A stretch of DNA of 64,000 nucleotides, from contig CALWNP010000001.1 of NCBI GenBank assembly GCA_944382835.1, forward strand, positions 1-64,000, given 5' to 3'. How positions within the stretch are numbered: position 1 is the stretch's first letter; the number at the start of each line of letters is the position of its first letter. Shown here piece after piece: positions 26,512 to 35,455 of this stretch. The stretch is from an uncultured Gemmiger sp. (GTDB lineage Bacteria; Bacillota; Clostridia; Oscillospirales; Ruminococcaceae). The notes beneath the pieces were generated by a model. The model saw nothing but the letters and a program-made list of their open reading frames with translations. It had not been told where the DNA came from and did no database searches. Made by a program: the position numbers and the translations under genes.

Positions 26512-28758
26512 TCAGTTGTTCTTGTAGTAGTTGATCAGGCAGCCATCGGCCAGAATCTGGCGCTCGGCATCGGTGAGGGCACCCAGACGGACCTGGATGG
26601 TGTTCACGCTGCCGTCCGCCTTGACCACCACCGCCGGCATGGTATCGGCGGCTTCCAGCAGGGCCTTGCGGACCCCGGGCAGGAAGACGTAATCCCCCAG
26701 AGCCAAGGCGGAGGGGTCCTCCACCAGGAAGGGCAGCATACCCCAGTTGATGCAGTTGGAGCGATAACGCTTGGTGGCGTACTCTTTGGCAAAGTTGGCG
26801 GCGCCGCCCAGCACACGCTGGCAGCTGGCGGCCTGTTCCCGGGCGGAACCGTCGCCGGGCTTGTTGGCAAAGATGGCCGAGCCGATGTTGGTGGCCGCGC
26901 CGTCGGCGGCGTAGCCGGCCTTGTGCAGGGCGTCGTAGACCTGGGCCACCGCGGGCTCCAGGGTGCCGGCCTTGCGGGCCTCGTCCAGCGCCTTGACCGC
27001 CTTGGCCCGGGGCACATAATCCGGGTCCTTGCGGGAGAGGGTGAACTCGGCCAGGCGAAGCGGGTTGGAGCGGAAGGAGGAGGTCTCGCCCGAGGGGATC
27101 AGCTCATCGGTGGTGGTCACCGGATCGGTGATGTAGCTGACCACCTTGACCAGCAGGTCCTCGGTCAGGGCGGGCTGTTCCGGCCAGTCCTTGATGTTGG
27201 GGCCGAACTTCAGCGCATAGTCGGGTTCAGCATGGCCCCAGCCGTTATACACCCGCTTGTCGTAGACACTCTTCTCAAAGTGGTAGGCCGGCGCGGTAAA
27301 TTCGTGGTCGCAGACCTCACTGGCGGCGGTCAGCACACCGCCGTTGGCTGCGGTGGCCGCAATGCTGCGGGCATCCATGAGGGCCACCCCCGAGATCTGC
27401 CCCTCGCCGGGCTTGGAACCCTCGCGGTTGGGGAAGTTGCGGGTGGTGTGGCGGATGGAGAACTCGCCGTTGGCGGGGGTGTCGCCGGCGCCGAAGCAGG
27501 GGCCGCAGAAGCTCTCCCGGAAGATGCCGCCGGCCAGGACGATGTCGGCCACCACACCGTTCTTGACCAGTTCCAGGTAGGTGGGCATGCTGTCGGGGTA
27601 GGCGCTGAACTTGAAGACGCCGTTGCCGCAGCTCTTGCCCCGCAGGATGTCGGCCACGGCGCAGAGGTTCTCGTAGGTGCCGCCGGAGCAGCCCGCCACG
27701 ATGCCCTGGTCCACATGGATCTTGCCGTCGGGGCCGATCTTGCTCATCAGGTCCATCTTGACCTTGCCGCCCAGCTGTTCGTTGGCGCGGGTCTCGATCT
27801 CGTGCAGGATGTCCGCCGCGTTGGCCTGCAGCTCCCGGATGGGATAAGCGTAGCTGGGGTGCATGGGCAGAGCGATCATGCACTCCACGGTGGACAGATC
27901 CAGCTCGATGACCGAGTCATAGTAGGCCACCGGCGCCGGACTGAGCTTTTTATAGTCCTGGGGACGGCCATGACCGGCCAGGTATTCCTCGGTGACCTCA
28001 TCGGTCTGCCAGATGCTGGACCAGCAGGTGGTTTCGGTGGTCATGCAGTCGATGCCGTTGCGGCAGTCGGCGGACAGCGAGGCAACGCCGGGGCCGATGA
28101 ACTCCATGACCTTGTTCTTCACAAAGCCGCTGGCGTAGGTGGCGCCCACCAGGGCCAGCGCCACGTCGTGGGGGCCCACACCGGGGTTGAGCTTGCCGGT
28201 CAGGTAGACCGCCACCACCCCGGGATAGGCCATATCATAGGTGCGGCCCACCAGCTGTTTGGCCAGCTCGCCGCCGCCCTCGCCCACCGCCATGGTGCCC
28301 AGGGCACCGTAACGGGTGTGGCTGTCGGAGCCCAGAATCATCCGGCCGCAGCCGGCCATCATCTCCCGGTTGTAGCTGTGGATGACCGCCATGTTTGGCG
28401 GAACATAGATGCCGCCGTATTTGTGGGCAGCAGAAAGGGCAAACTGGTGGTCATCCTCGTTGATGGTACCGCCCACCGCGCACAGGCTGTTGTGGCAGTT
28501 GGTCAGTACATAGGGCAGCGGGAATTTGTCCATGCCGGAAGCCCGGGCGGTCTGGATGATGCCGACATAGGTAATGTCGTGGCTGGTCATGGAATCAAAC
28601 TTCAGCCGCAGGTCAGTCATATCCTCCACGGTGTTGTGGGCCTTGAGGATGCCGTAGGCGATGGTCCCCTTGCGGGCTTCGGCCTCGGTCACCCCGGCAG
28701 GCGCCGTCTCGGACAGCTTGCCGTCAATCAGGTACATTCCCTTTGAGTGGAGCTTCAT
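26512..28758 (-). CDS. acn: Aconitate hydratase (aconitase-superfamily)
   Basis: Converts citrate to isocitrate through a [4Fe-4S] cluster, 748 residues. Cluster cysteines are visible in VAGCSGGTYENL and in SFCGPCFGAGDTP, and substrate/active-site segments include ILGSDSHTRYGALGTMAVGEGGGE and SIRHTTRNFPNREG. ATG 28758 has GGAGG 6 bases upstream. It is divergent from citrate synthase 2, which supports a joint citrate-to-isocitrate role. Related family members with other hydroxyacid substrates exist, but context favours aconitase. Confidence 0.9.
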   Translation of the reverse strand: MKLHSKGMYLIDGKLSETAPAGVTEAEARKGTIAYGILKAHNTVEDMTDLRLKFDSMTSHDITYVGIIQTARASGMDKFPLPYVLTNCHNSLCAVGGTINEDDHQFALSAAHKYGGIYVPPNMAVIHSYNREMMAGCGRMILGSDSHTRYGALGTMAVGEGGGELAKQLVGRTYDMAYPGVVAVYLTGKLNPGVGPHDVALALVGATYASGFVKNKVMEFIGPGVASLSADCRNGIDCMTTETTCWSSIWQTDEVTEEYLAGHGRPQDYKKLSPAPVAYYDSVIELDLSTVECMIALPMHPSYAYPIRELQANAADILHEIETRANEQLGGKVKMDLMSKIGPDGKIHVDQGIVAGCSGGTYENLCAVADILRGKSCGNGVFKFSAYPDSMPTYLELVKNGVVADIVLAGGIFRESFCGPCFGAGDTPANGEFSIRHTTRNFPNREGSKPGEGQISGVALMDARSIAATAANGGVLTAASEVCDHEFTAPAYHFEKSVYDKRVYNGWGHAEPDYALKFGPNIKDWPEQPALTEDLLVKVVSYITDPVTTTDELIPSGETSSFRSNPLRLAEFTLSRKDPDYVPRAKAVKALDEARKAGTLEPAVAQVYDALHKAGYAADGAATNIGSAIFANKPGDGSAREQAASCQRVLGGAANFAKEYATKRYRSNCINWGMLPFLVEDPSALALGDYVFLPGVRKALLEAADTMPAVVVKADGSVNTIQVRLGALTDAERQILADGCLINYYKNN

Positions 28759-28949
28759 AAAGCACCTCCGTATTGATCTTATCTCTCCGTGCCGGCGTAT
28801 CCTCTGCACGCCGGGGAAGTCGGTGTCGGATTTTTCAGCGCGAGCCCGCCCCGGACACAAAAACACCTTTCCATGGTCTTTTTTCCCGCTTTTTCTCAAA
28901 AGGCGAAACGGAATTGATCCGGGGGATTCCCATGCCGTAGAATAGTATC

Positions 28950-28978
28950 AGTATACCTGTTTTGGCCCCCCTTGTCAA
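28950..28978 (-). promoter_or_regulatory. Promoter of aconitase
   Basis: Minus strand perfect -35 TTGACA (28978-28973), 17-base spacer, -10 TATACT (28955-28950). Confidence 0.8.
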
Positions 28979-29073
28979 CGAAGATTCTAAATACAAAGGC
29001 CAAAATCCGGCAAGAAAACTTTATTTTGTAAAGTCTTGCTTTGGTGAAATTATCACTTTTTTAAGATATGGGC

Positions 29074-29102
29074 TTGACGTCCGGTGCGATATACTATAAA
29101 AT
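29074..29102 (+). promoter_or_regulatory. Promoter of citrate synthase 2
   Basis: -35 TTGACG (29074-29079) with -10 TAAAAT (29097-29102) at 17 bases, or TATAAA (29095-29100) at 15 bases. Confidence 0.65.
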
Positions 29103-29234
29103 CTTAGTAATAGGCGCTTTGCGCGCCCCGGATGGAAAGAGAGCTTTACCGCGCCGGTAAACGTTCCTGACCAGCGCCGGGGCTGTGCGGTCCTGCCCGC
29201 AGCCCTGCCGCAATTCAAAAGGAGGCGGATTCCG

Positions 29235-30608
29235 ATGTACTATCCCGACGTTCCGGCCCTGGAGCCGCAGGACATCCAGCTGCTTTGCAGCGAATATCTG
29301 AGCCACAATGCCCATCTTGACCCCCATATGGCCGACCGGCTGGGGGTCAAGCGCGGCCTGCGCAATCCCGACGGCACCGGTGTTCTGGCCGGCGTCACCA
29401 ACGTGTCCAGCGTCATCGGCTACGAGAAGCTGGAGGACGGCACCATCCGCCCCATTCCCGGCCGGCTGGTCTACCGCGGCATCGACATCGACACCCTGGC
29501 CGCCGAGGCGGATGCCCACGACCGGTTCATGTTCGAGGAGGTTGTCTGGCTGCTTCTGTTCGGCTCGCTGCCCAACAAGGACCAGTATGCCCGTTTCTGC
29601 AAGCTGATGGAAAGCCATCGGGAGCTGCCCCACGGGTTTGCCGACGACATGATCATGAACTCCCCCTCCCCCAACATCATGAACAAGATGGCCCGCAGCG
29701 TGCTGGCCATGTACAGCTACGATGAGCACGCCGAGGATCTCTCGCTGCCCAACATCCTGCGCCAGAGCATCAACCTGATTTCCGAGATGCCCACCATGAT
29801 GGTCAACGCCTACCAGATCAAGCGCCGGGTCTATGACCGGGACAGCATGTACTTCCACCTGCCCACCGAAGGGCAGAGTACGGCCGAGCACATCCTGTCC
29901 ACCTACCGGGCCGATCAGAAGTTCACCCACGAGGAAGCCCGGCTGCTGGACCTCTGCCTTCTGGCCCACGCCGACCACGGCGGCGGCAACTGCTCCACCT
30001 TCACCTGCCGGGTGCTCTCCAGCTCCGGCACCGATACCTATGCCGCCATCTCGGCGGCCATCGGTGCCCTCAAGGGCCCCAAACACGGCGGCGCCAACCT
30101 GAAGGTCATGCACCAGCTGGACTACATTCTGGAAAATGTGGAGAACCCCTCGGATGACGACGAGGTGCGGGAGTTCCTGCGCAAGATTCTTCGCAAGGAG
30201 GCCGGCGACGGCAGCGGCCTGATCTACGGCATGGGCCACGCCGTCTACACCCTCAGCGATCCCCGGGCCCAGATCCTCAAGACCCACGCCCGCCACCTGG
30301 CCTACGAGAAGGGCTTTGACGAGGAGTTCGAGATGCTGTGCAGCATTGAGCGGCTGGCTCCCGAGATCTTCGCCGAGGAAAAGCATGGTCCCAAAAAGGT
30401 CTGCGCCAACGTGGACCTGTTCAGCGGCCTGATCTACCGGATGCTGGGCATCAGCGAGGATCTGTACACCCCGCTCTTTGCCATCGCCCGTGTGCCCGGC
30501 TGGTGTGCCCACCGGGTGGAAGAGGTGGAGTTTGCCAACCGCATCATCCGCCCCGCCTACAAATACCTGGGCACCCCCCAGAAATATGTCCCGCTGGCCG
30601 ACCGCTAA
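29235..30608 (+). CDS. gltA (cs2): Citrate synthase 2
   Basis: Second citrate synthase, 457 residues, with the catalytic triad motifs ADHGGGNCSTFTCR, LKGPKHGGANLK and CANVDLFSGL. It shares the opening LGVKRGLR and the closing RIIRPAYKYLGTPQKYVPL pattern with the copy at 18775-20130, but much of the rest has diverged. The ribosome site AAAGGAGG is strong. It is divergent from aconitase and shares its control region, so this copy is the better candidate for the main citrate-forming enzyme. Confidence 0.94.
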   Translation: MYYPDVPALEPQDIQLLCSEYLSHNAHLDPHMADRLGVKRGLRNPDGTGVLAGVTNVSSVIGYEKLEDGTIRPIPGRLVYRGIDIDTLAAEADAHDRFMFEEVVWLLLFGSLPNKDQYARFCKLMESHRELPHGFADDMIMNSPSPNIMNKMARSVLAMYSYDEHAEDLSLPNILRQSINLISEMPTMMVNAYQIKRRVYDRDSMYFHLPTEGQSTAEHILSTYRADQKFTHEEARLLDLCLLAHADHGGGNCSTFTCRVLSSSGTDTYAAISAAIGALKGPKHGGANLKVMHQLDYILENVENPSDDDEVREFLRKILRKEAGDGSGLIYGMGHAVYTLSDPRAQILKTHARHLAYEKGFDEEFEMLCSIERLAPEIFAEEKHGPKKVCANVDLFSGLIYRMLGISEDLYTPLFAIARVPGWCAHRVEEVEFANRIIRPAYKYLGTPQKYVPLADR

Positions 30609-30622
30609 GCCGGACAAACTGC

Positions 30623-30667
30623 AAAAAAATCGGAGTGCGTTCCCCTAGGGGTTCGCACTCCGTTTTT
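30623..30667. terminator. Bidirectional terminator between citrate synthase 2 and tcdA
   Basis: CGGAGTGCG and CGCACTCCG with an inner CCCC/GGGG form a near-perfect stem (30631-30662), with five T on the plus side and seven A on the other (a T run for the minus strand). Confidence 0.9.
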
Positions 30668-30688
30668 GCTTGGAAGAAAAAGTTCCGT

Positions 30689-31441
30689 TCACCGGCCTCG
30701 GCAGAGATCCCGGGCTCGCAGCAGGTCCTTGACCGCCTCACTCCCCACCACTAGGCCGCAGGCGGCAGGCACAAAGGCGTTGGAGGCCGGCACAGTGCGC
30801 CGGGATGCGGTGGGCTGCTCGTTGCTCTGGTCCTCCAGCGGTGCCAGGGGTACCTCCTGGGAATAGACCACCTTCAGCTTGCCCAACCGGCGCTTGCGAC
30901 ACTCGATCCGGATGATCTTGGCCAGCGGGCAGACGCTGGTCTTGGAGATGTCTGCCACCCGAAAGGCGGTGGGATCCATCTTGTTGGCCGCCCCCATGCT
31001 GGACAGGATGGGCACGCCGGCCTCCTTGCAGCGCTGGATCAGCAGCAGCTTGGCCGAGACCGTGTCAATGCAGTCCACCACATAGTCAAATTCGGCCAGG
31101 TTGACCTGGTCCGCTGTCTCGGCGGAATAGAACATCCGATAGGGGTGCACCTCGATGGAGGGGTCGATGTCCCGGATCCGGTCCGCCATCACATCCACCT
31201 TGTACTGCCCCAGGGTGGAATGGAGGGCCACCAGCTGGCGGTTGAGGTTGGAGGGGGCGACGGTGTCGCTGTCAAACAGGCTCAGGCGGCCCACCCCGCT
31301 GCGGGCCAGCACCTCGGCGGCGTGGCCCCCCACCCCGCCAATGCCGAACACCGCCACATGGGCAGCGGCCAGGCAGTCTAACGCCTGCTGCCCCAGCAGC
31401 CGGCGGGTACGGTTGTATTGTTCTGTGGTACGATCTTTCAT
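30689..31441 (-). CDS. tcdA: tRNA threonylcarbamoyladenosine dehydratase (ThiF/E1-like)
   Basis: Cyclises t6A37 in tRNA to ct6A using ATP. It is 250 residues with an E1-type nucleotide fold: FGIGGVGGHAAEVLARSGVG (32-51), DSDTVAPSNLNRQ and VVDCIDTVSAK, followed by ILSSMGAANKMDPT and SVCPLAKIIRIECRKR typical of the YgdL/TcdA branch. The start is 15 bases after the rlmD-like gene, so both RNA-modification genes form one operon. Confidence 0.9.
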   Translation of the reverse strand: MKDRTTEQYNRTRRLLGQQALDCLAAAHVAVFGIGGVGGHAAEVLARSGVGRLSLFDSDTVAPSNLNRQLVALHSTLGQYKVDVMADRIRDIDPSIEVHPYRMFYSAETADQVNLAEFDYVVDCIDTVSAKLLLIQRCKEAGVPILSSMGAANKMDPTAFRVADISKTSVCPLAKIIRIECRKRRLGKLKVVYSQEVPLAPLEDQSNEQPTASRRTVPASNAFVPAACGLVVGSEAVKDLLRARDLCRGR

Positions 31442-31456
31442 CTTTTTCTCCTGGTC

Positions 31457-32596
31457 TCACCGGGTCAGCAGTGAGACATTTTCCAAATGGTTTGTGTGGG
31501 GGAACAGGTCCACCGGCTGGAAGGCCCGGGCCCGGTATCCCTGCCGGCCGAACAGCGTTACATCCCGGGCCAGCGTCTCGGGGTCGCAGCTCACATAGAC
31601 CACCCGCCGGGGTTCCATCCGGGCCACCGCCTCAATGCAGGCAGGAGTGCTGCCCGCCCGAGGCGGGTCCAGGAAGACCACATCCGGCCGGAAGCCTTCC
31701 GCTGCAGCCCGGCACATCCAGTCGGTGGCATCGGCACAGACGAACCGGGCATTGGTGATCCGGTTGCGGCGGGCGTTGGCCACCGCGTCCTGCACCGCTT
31801 CGGGGGTACGCTCCACCCCCACCACCTGGCGGGCCGTGGCCGCCGCGCAGAGGCCGATGGTCCCGGTGCCGCAGTAGGCATCCAGCACCGTCTCCCGGCC
31901 GGTGAGGGCGGCAAATTCCAGCGCTTTGCGGTAGAGCCTTTCGGTCTGGTCGGGGTTGACCTGGTAAAAGCTGCGGGGACTGATGGAAAAGGTCAGGCCA
32001 CAGAGGGTATCGGTAATTTTGCCGGGGCCGAACAGCACCCGCACATCCCGCCCCAGCACCGCACTGGTGCGGCGGGGGTTGCAGTTGTGCACCACCGTGG
32101 TGACCCAGGGGGCCTGTTGCCGCAGCGCTGTCACAAAGTTGCGGCTGCCGGGCAGCCGTTCCTGCCCCGTGACCAGCACCACCATGACCTGGCCGCTGCG
32201 CTTGCCGCACCGGACCACCAGATGCCGCACCAGACCGGTGCCCCGGTCCTCGTCATAGGCGGGCCAGCGGCAGGCCCGGGCCGCCTCCAGTGCCGCCGCG
32301 ATGGTGCGGTTGAGCAGGGTGTCCTGCAGCAGGCAGTCGGCCTCGGGCAGCACCCGGTGGGTGCCCTCGGCGTAGATGCCGCAGCTCAGTTTTCCCTGGC
32401 GCATGGTGAAGGTGGCAATGGCCTTGTTGCGGTAGTGCCAGGGGTCCTGTTGCCCCAGCACCGGGGCCACCGGGGCAAAACGCCCCAGCAGGGTTTCGGC
32501 CTGCTGCTGTTTGCGGGCCAACTGTTGGGGATAGGGGGTCTGGATCAAGGGGCAACCGCCGCAGTTGCGGGCAACGAGAGGACAGACAGCAGTCAT
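31457..32596 (-). CDS. rlmD: 23S rRNA (uracil-C5)-methyltransferase, RlmD/RlmCD type
   Basis: SAM-dependent m5U methyltransferase of the TrmA/RumA family, 379 residues. An N-terminal Fe-S cysteine cluster is visible (C5, C12, C15 in CPLVARNCGGC). The methyltransferase domain has DAYCGTGTIGLCAA, FLDPPRAGSTP and the nucleophile Cys in VYVSCDPETLARD. It lacks the TRAM domain of the longer forms. ATG 32596 has AAAGGAG 6 bases upstream. The exact uracil methylated cannot be told from sequence. Confidence 0.9.
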   Translation of the reverse strand: MTAVCPLVARNCGGCPLIQTPYPQQLARKQQQAETLLGRFAPVAPVLGQQDPWHYRNKAIATFTMRQGKLSCGIYAEGTHRVLPEADCLLQDTLLNRTIAAALEAARACRWPAYDEDRGTGLVRHLVVRCGKRSGQVMVVLVTGQERLPGSRNFVTALRQQAPWVTTVVHNCNPRRTSAVLGRDVRVLFGPGKITDTLCGLTFSISPRSFYQVNPDQTERLYRKALEFAALTGRETVLDAYCGTGTIGLCAAATARQVVGVERTPEAVQDAVANARRNRITNARFVCADATDWMCRAAAEGFRPDVVFLDPPRAGSTPACIEAVARMEPRRVVYVSCDPETLARDVTLFGRQGYRARAFQPVDLFPHTNHLENVSLLTR

Positions 32597-32635
32597 ATTG
32601 TACTCCTTTGTGGGCAGGCGGGGGCTTGCCGCGTA

Positions 32636-32644
32636 TGATATAAT
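32636..32644 (+). promoter_or_regulatory. Extended -10 promoter of the Fe-S flavoprotein gene
   Basis: TGA-TATAAT, an extended -10 (TGn), 37 bases before the start; no clear -35. Confidence 0.55.
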
Positions 32645-32680
32645 GAAAAAGTACCAAAACGAACGGAGGCGTTTGACAAG

Positions 32681-33301
32681 ATGAATGTTTTGTTGATCAA
32701 CGGCAGTCCGCACAAGAACGGCTGCACCTACACCGCCCTGGCCGAGGTTGCCAAAACCCTGGAAGCCGAAGGCATCGAAACCACCATCTTCCACATCGGC
32801 GCTGCGCCGGTGGGCGGCTGTGTGGGCTGCGGCGGCTGCGCCAAGGCCGGCAAGTGCGTCTTTGGCGGCCCGGTGGTGGATGTACTGCCGCTGCTGGAAA
32901 AGGCGGACGGCGTTGTCTTTGGCGCGCCGGTTCACTACGCCACGGCGGCAGCCGGGATGCTGGGCTTTATGCACCGGCTGTCTTACAGCGCCGGGCGGTA
33001 TCTGCGCCACAAGCCGGCAGCCATCGTGACCAGTGCCCGCCGGGCCGGCACCACCACCGCCCTGGAAGCGATGGAGAAGATCCCTCAGTTCTATGAGATG
33101 CCTCTGGTTAACTCCACCTACTGGCCGATGGTCCACGGCAGCAACGCCGCCGAGGCTGCCCAGGATCTGGAAGGCATGCAGATCATGCGCAATCTGGGCC
33201 GCAACATGGCCTGGATGCTGCGCTGCATCGAAGCCGGCAAGGCCGCGGGCATCCAGCCGCCGGAGGCCGAATCTGCTGCCCGCACCAACTTCATCCGCTG
33301 A
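32681..33301 (+). CDS. NAD(P)H-dependent FMN reductase-like iron-sulfur flavoprotein
   Basis: Flavodoxin-fold protein, 206 residues. The FMN phosphate loop is INGSPHKNGCTYTAL (6-20). The compact cysteine motif C47-X2-C50-X2-C53-X5-C59 is the pattern of iron-sulfur flavoproteins that bind [4Fe-4S]. The GAPVHYATAAAGMLGFMHR segment is the flavin-contact region. It probably moves electrons from reduced pyridine nucleotide or ferredoxin to an unknown acceptor. Single gene. Confidence 0.85.
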   Translation: MNVLLINGSPHKNGCTYTALAEVAKTLEAEGIETTIFHIGAAPVGGCVGCGGCAKAGKCVFGGPVVDVLPLLEKADGVVFGAPVHYATAAAGMLGFMHRLSYSAGRYLRHKPAAIVTSARRAGTTTALEAMEKIPQFYEMPLVNSTYWPMVHGSNAAEAAQDLEGMQIMRNLGRNMAWMLRCIEAGKAAGIQPPEAESAARTNFIR

Positions 33302-33315
33302 TCTCACAGCAAAAA

Positions 33316-33365
33316 GCCCTGTGCCCCAGGCGCGCAACCCACGCCGCGGCACAGGGCTTTTTTGT
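33316..33365. terminator. Terminator between the flavoprotein and PAP2 genes
   Basis: GCCCTGTGCC (33316-33325) pairs with GGCACAGGGC (33348-33357), followed by a long T run; the left side carries five A, so it can serve the convergent PAP2 gene too. Confidence 0.88.
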
Positions 33366-33385
33366 TTCCTGCCGGGCGCTGCTGC

Positions 33386-33892
33386 TCATTGGAGCAGATT
33401 CCAGGCCCAGAAGCCCAGACCGGCCACCGCAGCGCCGTAGACCAGCCCTACCACTACGTCAGAGGGATAGTGTACCCCTTCCAGCACCCGGGAAAAGGCG
33501 ATGACCAGGGCCAGACCCCCCAGCACCACCCCCAGCAGCGGGACGTTCATCCCCGCCGTCACCGCGATGGCGGCGGCCGAAAAACAGTGACGGCTGGGCA
33601 TACTCTTGCCCCGGGTATCTTTGGGGAAGAGCGGCTGAAACGACAATGCCTCGTAGGGGCGGGGGCGGTTGATCCCCGCCCGCAGCGCGGTGCCGCTGAG
33701 GAATGCCACGGCAGGTACCCCCAGCCCGGGCCAGATTGCCGGGCTGCGCTGCCAGGCCAGCAGAACCAGCAGGGCGGCATACAACAGATACACCGCGGCC
33801 ACACTGCCCCGGGCTGCCAGGTGCAGAAGTTGCCTGGCGGTGGGGTGCTCTTCAAACCAGCCGATGATTTTGCGGTACTGCGCTGCTTTCAT
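33386..33892 (-). CDS. PAP2-superfamily membrane phosphatase
   Basis: A 168-residue integral membrane protein with the three PAP2 motifs: INRPRPYE (variant KX6RP), SMPSRHCFSA (PSRH) and SRVLEGVHYPSDV (SRX5HX3D). Such enzymes dephosphorylate lipid phosphates such as undecaprenyl pyrophosphate or phosphatidylglycerol phosphate. ATG 33892 has GGGAGAAG upstream. It is divergent from the Wzy-like gene, and the two promoters abut. Confidence 0.88.
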   Translation of the reverse strand: MKAAQYRKIIGWFEEHPTARQLLHLAARGSVAAVYLLYAALLVLLAWQRSPAIWPGLGVPAVAFLSGTALRAGINRPRPYEALSFQPLFPKDTRGKSMPSRHCFSAAAIAVTAGMNVPLLGVVLGGLALVIAFSRVLEGVHYPSDVVVGLVYGAAVAGLGFWAWNLLQ

Positions 33893-33958
33893 GACATTCT
33901 TCTCCCTGCGCCGTCCGCTGCCGGAAGGAGCGGACGGTGTCACGATATACTCCAATAT

Positions 33959-33987
33959 AGTATATCATCCGGCCAGGGCCCCGTCAA
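33959..33987 (-). promoter_or_regulatory. Promoter of the PAP2 gene
   Basis: Minus strand -35 TTGACG (33987-33982), 17-base spacer, -10 TATACT (33964-33959). Confidence 0.7.
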
Positions 33988-33994
33988 ACCCGCC

Positions 33995-34023
33995 TTGCGG
34001 CAGAACGCCTTTCCGGGTATAAT
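33995..34023 (+). promoter_or_regulatory. Promoter of the first Wzy-like gene
   Basis: -35 TTGCGG (33995-34000), 17-base spacer, perfect -10 TATAAT (34018-34023); only 7 bases from the divergent PAP2 promoter. Confidence 0.65.
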
Positions 34024-34093
34024 GACAGTATCCGCCGGGATGCCCGGCGAAAAACGCCGGCCCCCCATGGGCCGTGCAAGGAGGGTTTCCTTC

Positions 34094-35410
34094 GTGTTTG
34101 AATTTGCAAACGGGCTGTTGCTGGCCCTTTTTGCCGCCGCGGCGGTGGATGCGGTCCTGGGCTTCCGGGCGGTGCCCGCCGGGCCGGGGCGGCTGCGCCG
34201 CGCCTTTCTGAGCTTGTGGCGCCAGGATCACCTGCTGTTCGGGTCCTGGTGCGCCGGCAGGCGGATTGCCGTGGGGAGCTGGCTGTTCACCCTGGGGCTG
34301 GTCTGCTACGAGATCAGCGTGACCTTCTGCAACAGCATGGCCCGGGAAAACTGGGCCTGGGTGGACGGGGTACTCTCCCCTGTGCTGGACTGGACCGCCT
34401 TCCTCTGTTTCGGGGCCAAGATTCTGCTGGGCACCCGGTACACCTGGCGCAGCATGGGGGTGGCGGGCTGCCTCTACTTCATCGCCCGGTGGACCTATTT
34501 CAACAGCCAGAACATCTGGTGGATCGGCATTGCGGTGGCAGTGCTGGCTGCCAAGGATCTGCCCCTGCGCCGCCCGCTGCGGGCCTTTCTGGTCAGCGGT
34601 CTGCTGTCGGTCTGCCTGGTGGCCGGGCTGCACTTTGCCGGCATCGTCGCCCCCGATATGGTCAGCGAGCGCAGCGGCCTGCTGCGGGGCACCTACGGCT
34701 ACGGCCACCCCAACACCTTCGGCGGGCTGGTCTTCGGGCTGGTTCTGGCCTATGCCCTGCTCCGGGCCAGGCGGGTCCGGTGGGGGGATGCGGCGCTGCT
34801 GGCCGCGGTGGGGATCTTTCTCATGGTGGGGCCCGCCTCCCGCACCGCCGCCCTCTGCACCCTGCTGCTGGCCTTGCTGCTGGCACTCTGCCGGCTGCGG
34901 CAGAACCGTCTTCTGCCCCGGTTTGCCCGCTGGAGCGCCCCGGCCTTAGTACCGGTGATGGCCGCCGTCAGCTATCTGCTGCCCCTAAGGCTAGTCAAGA
35001 TCGGCCCCTGGAACAGCGATTTCGGCCCCGCCTGGCTGGCCAAAATTGACGCGCTGCTGACCTATCGTCTCTCGCTGATCTGGACCGCTTACCGCCACTA
35101 TGACATCAAGATTGCCGGCCAGGTGCTCAACGACTGGCCCCCGCTGGACAACAGCTTCGCCTTTGCCCTCTACCAGTTCGGGCCGGTGGTGGCCATCCTT
35201 CTGGGGATTCTGGTGATGGCGGCGCTGTGGGGGATGGCCCGGCAGCACCGCCGGGTGGAGTTTTTCTGTCTGCTGACCATGCTGGTCTACGCCTTTATGG
35301 AGATGCAGAGTTTCCACCTGACCACCAACCCGGTGGCACTGCTGCTCTGCGGTGCGGTCTACTGCCTGCCGCCCGAGCGATGGCCCGGGCTGGATGCCCC
35401 CGAACCCTGA
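34094..35410 (+). CDS. Polytopic membrane protein, Wzy/O-antigen-ligase-like (copy 1)
   Basis: A 438-residue membrane protein with about ten helices. Recognisable features are YGYGHPNTFGGLVF, GPASRTAALCTLLLALLL, a periplasmic-type loop with RLSLIWTAYRHY, LDNSFAFALYQFG and FMEMQSFHLTTNPVALLL. This is the layout of Wzy polymerases and O-antigen ligases, although no glycan cluster is near. A similar gene lies at 47223-48458. GTG 34094 is chosen because AAGGAGG lies 9 bases upstream. It may join glycan units or polyprenyl-linked sugars at the cell surface. Confidence 0.7.
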   Translation: MFEFANGLLLALFAAAAVDAVLGFRAVPAGPGRLRRAFLSLWRQDHLLFGSWCAGRRIAVGSWLFTLGLVCYEISVTFCNSMARENWAWVDGVLSPVLDWTAFLCFGAKILLGTRYTWRSMGVAGCLYFIARWTYFNSQNIWWIGIAVAVLAAKDLPLRRPLRAFLVSGLLSVCLVAGLHFAGIVAPDMVSERSGLLRGTYGYGHPNTFGGLVFGLVLAYALLRARRVRWGDAALLAAVGIFLMVGPASRTAALCTLLLALLLALCRLRQNRLLPRFARWSAPALVPVMAAVSYLLPLRLVKIGPWNSDFGPAWLAKIDALLTYRLSLIWTAYRHYDIKIAGQVLNDWPPLDNSFAFALYQFGPVVAILLGILVMAALWGMARQHRRVEFFCLLTMLVYAFMEMQSFHLTTNPVALLLCGAVYCLPPERWPGLDAPEP

Positions 35411-35414
35411 CGCA

Positions 35415-35449
35415 AAATGCCGTCCGCAACTTCCGCGGACGGCATTTTT
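35415..35449 (+). terminator. Terminator of the first Wzy-like gene
   Basis: AAATGCCGTCCGC (35415-35427) pairs with GCGGACGGCATTT (35435-35447), with TTTTT in its tail. Confidence 0.88.
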
Positions 35450-35455
35450 GTTGTC

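Larger units (their letters stand above)
28759..29234. other. Intergenic control region between aconitase and citrate synthase 2 (476 bases)
   Basis: Holds two strong divergent promoters (28950-28978 minus, 29074-29102 plus) in an AT-rich core. There is an aconitase leader of about 185 bases and a citrate synthase leader of about 125 bases. The latter contains the perfect small hairpin TTTACCG-CGC-CGGTAAA near 29155-29171. I see no gene, riboswitch or terminator here. Confidence 0.6.
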
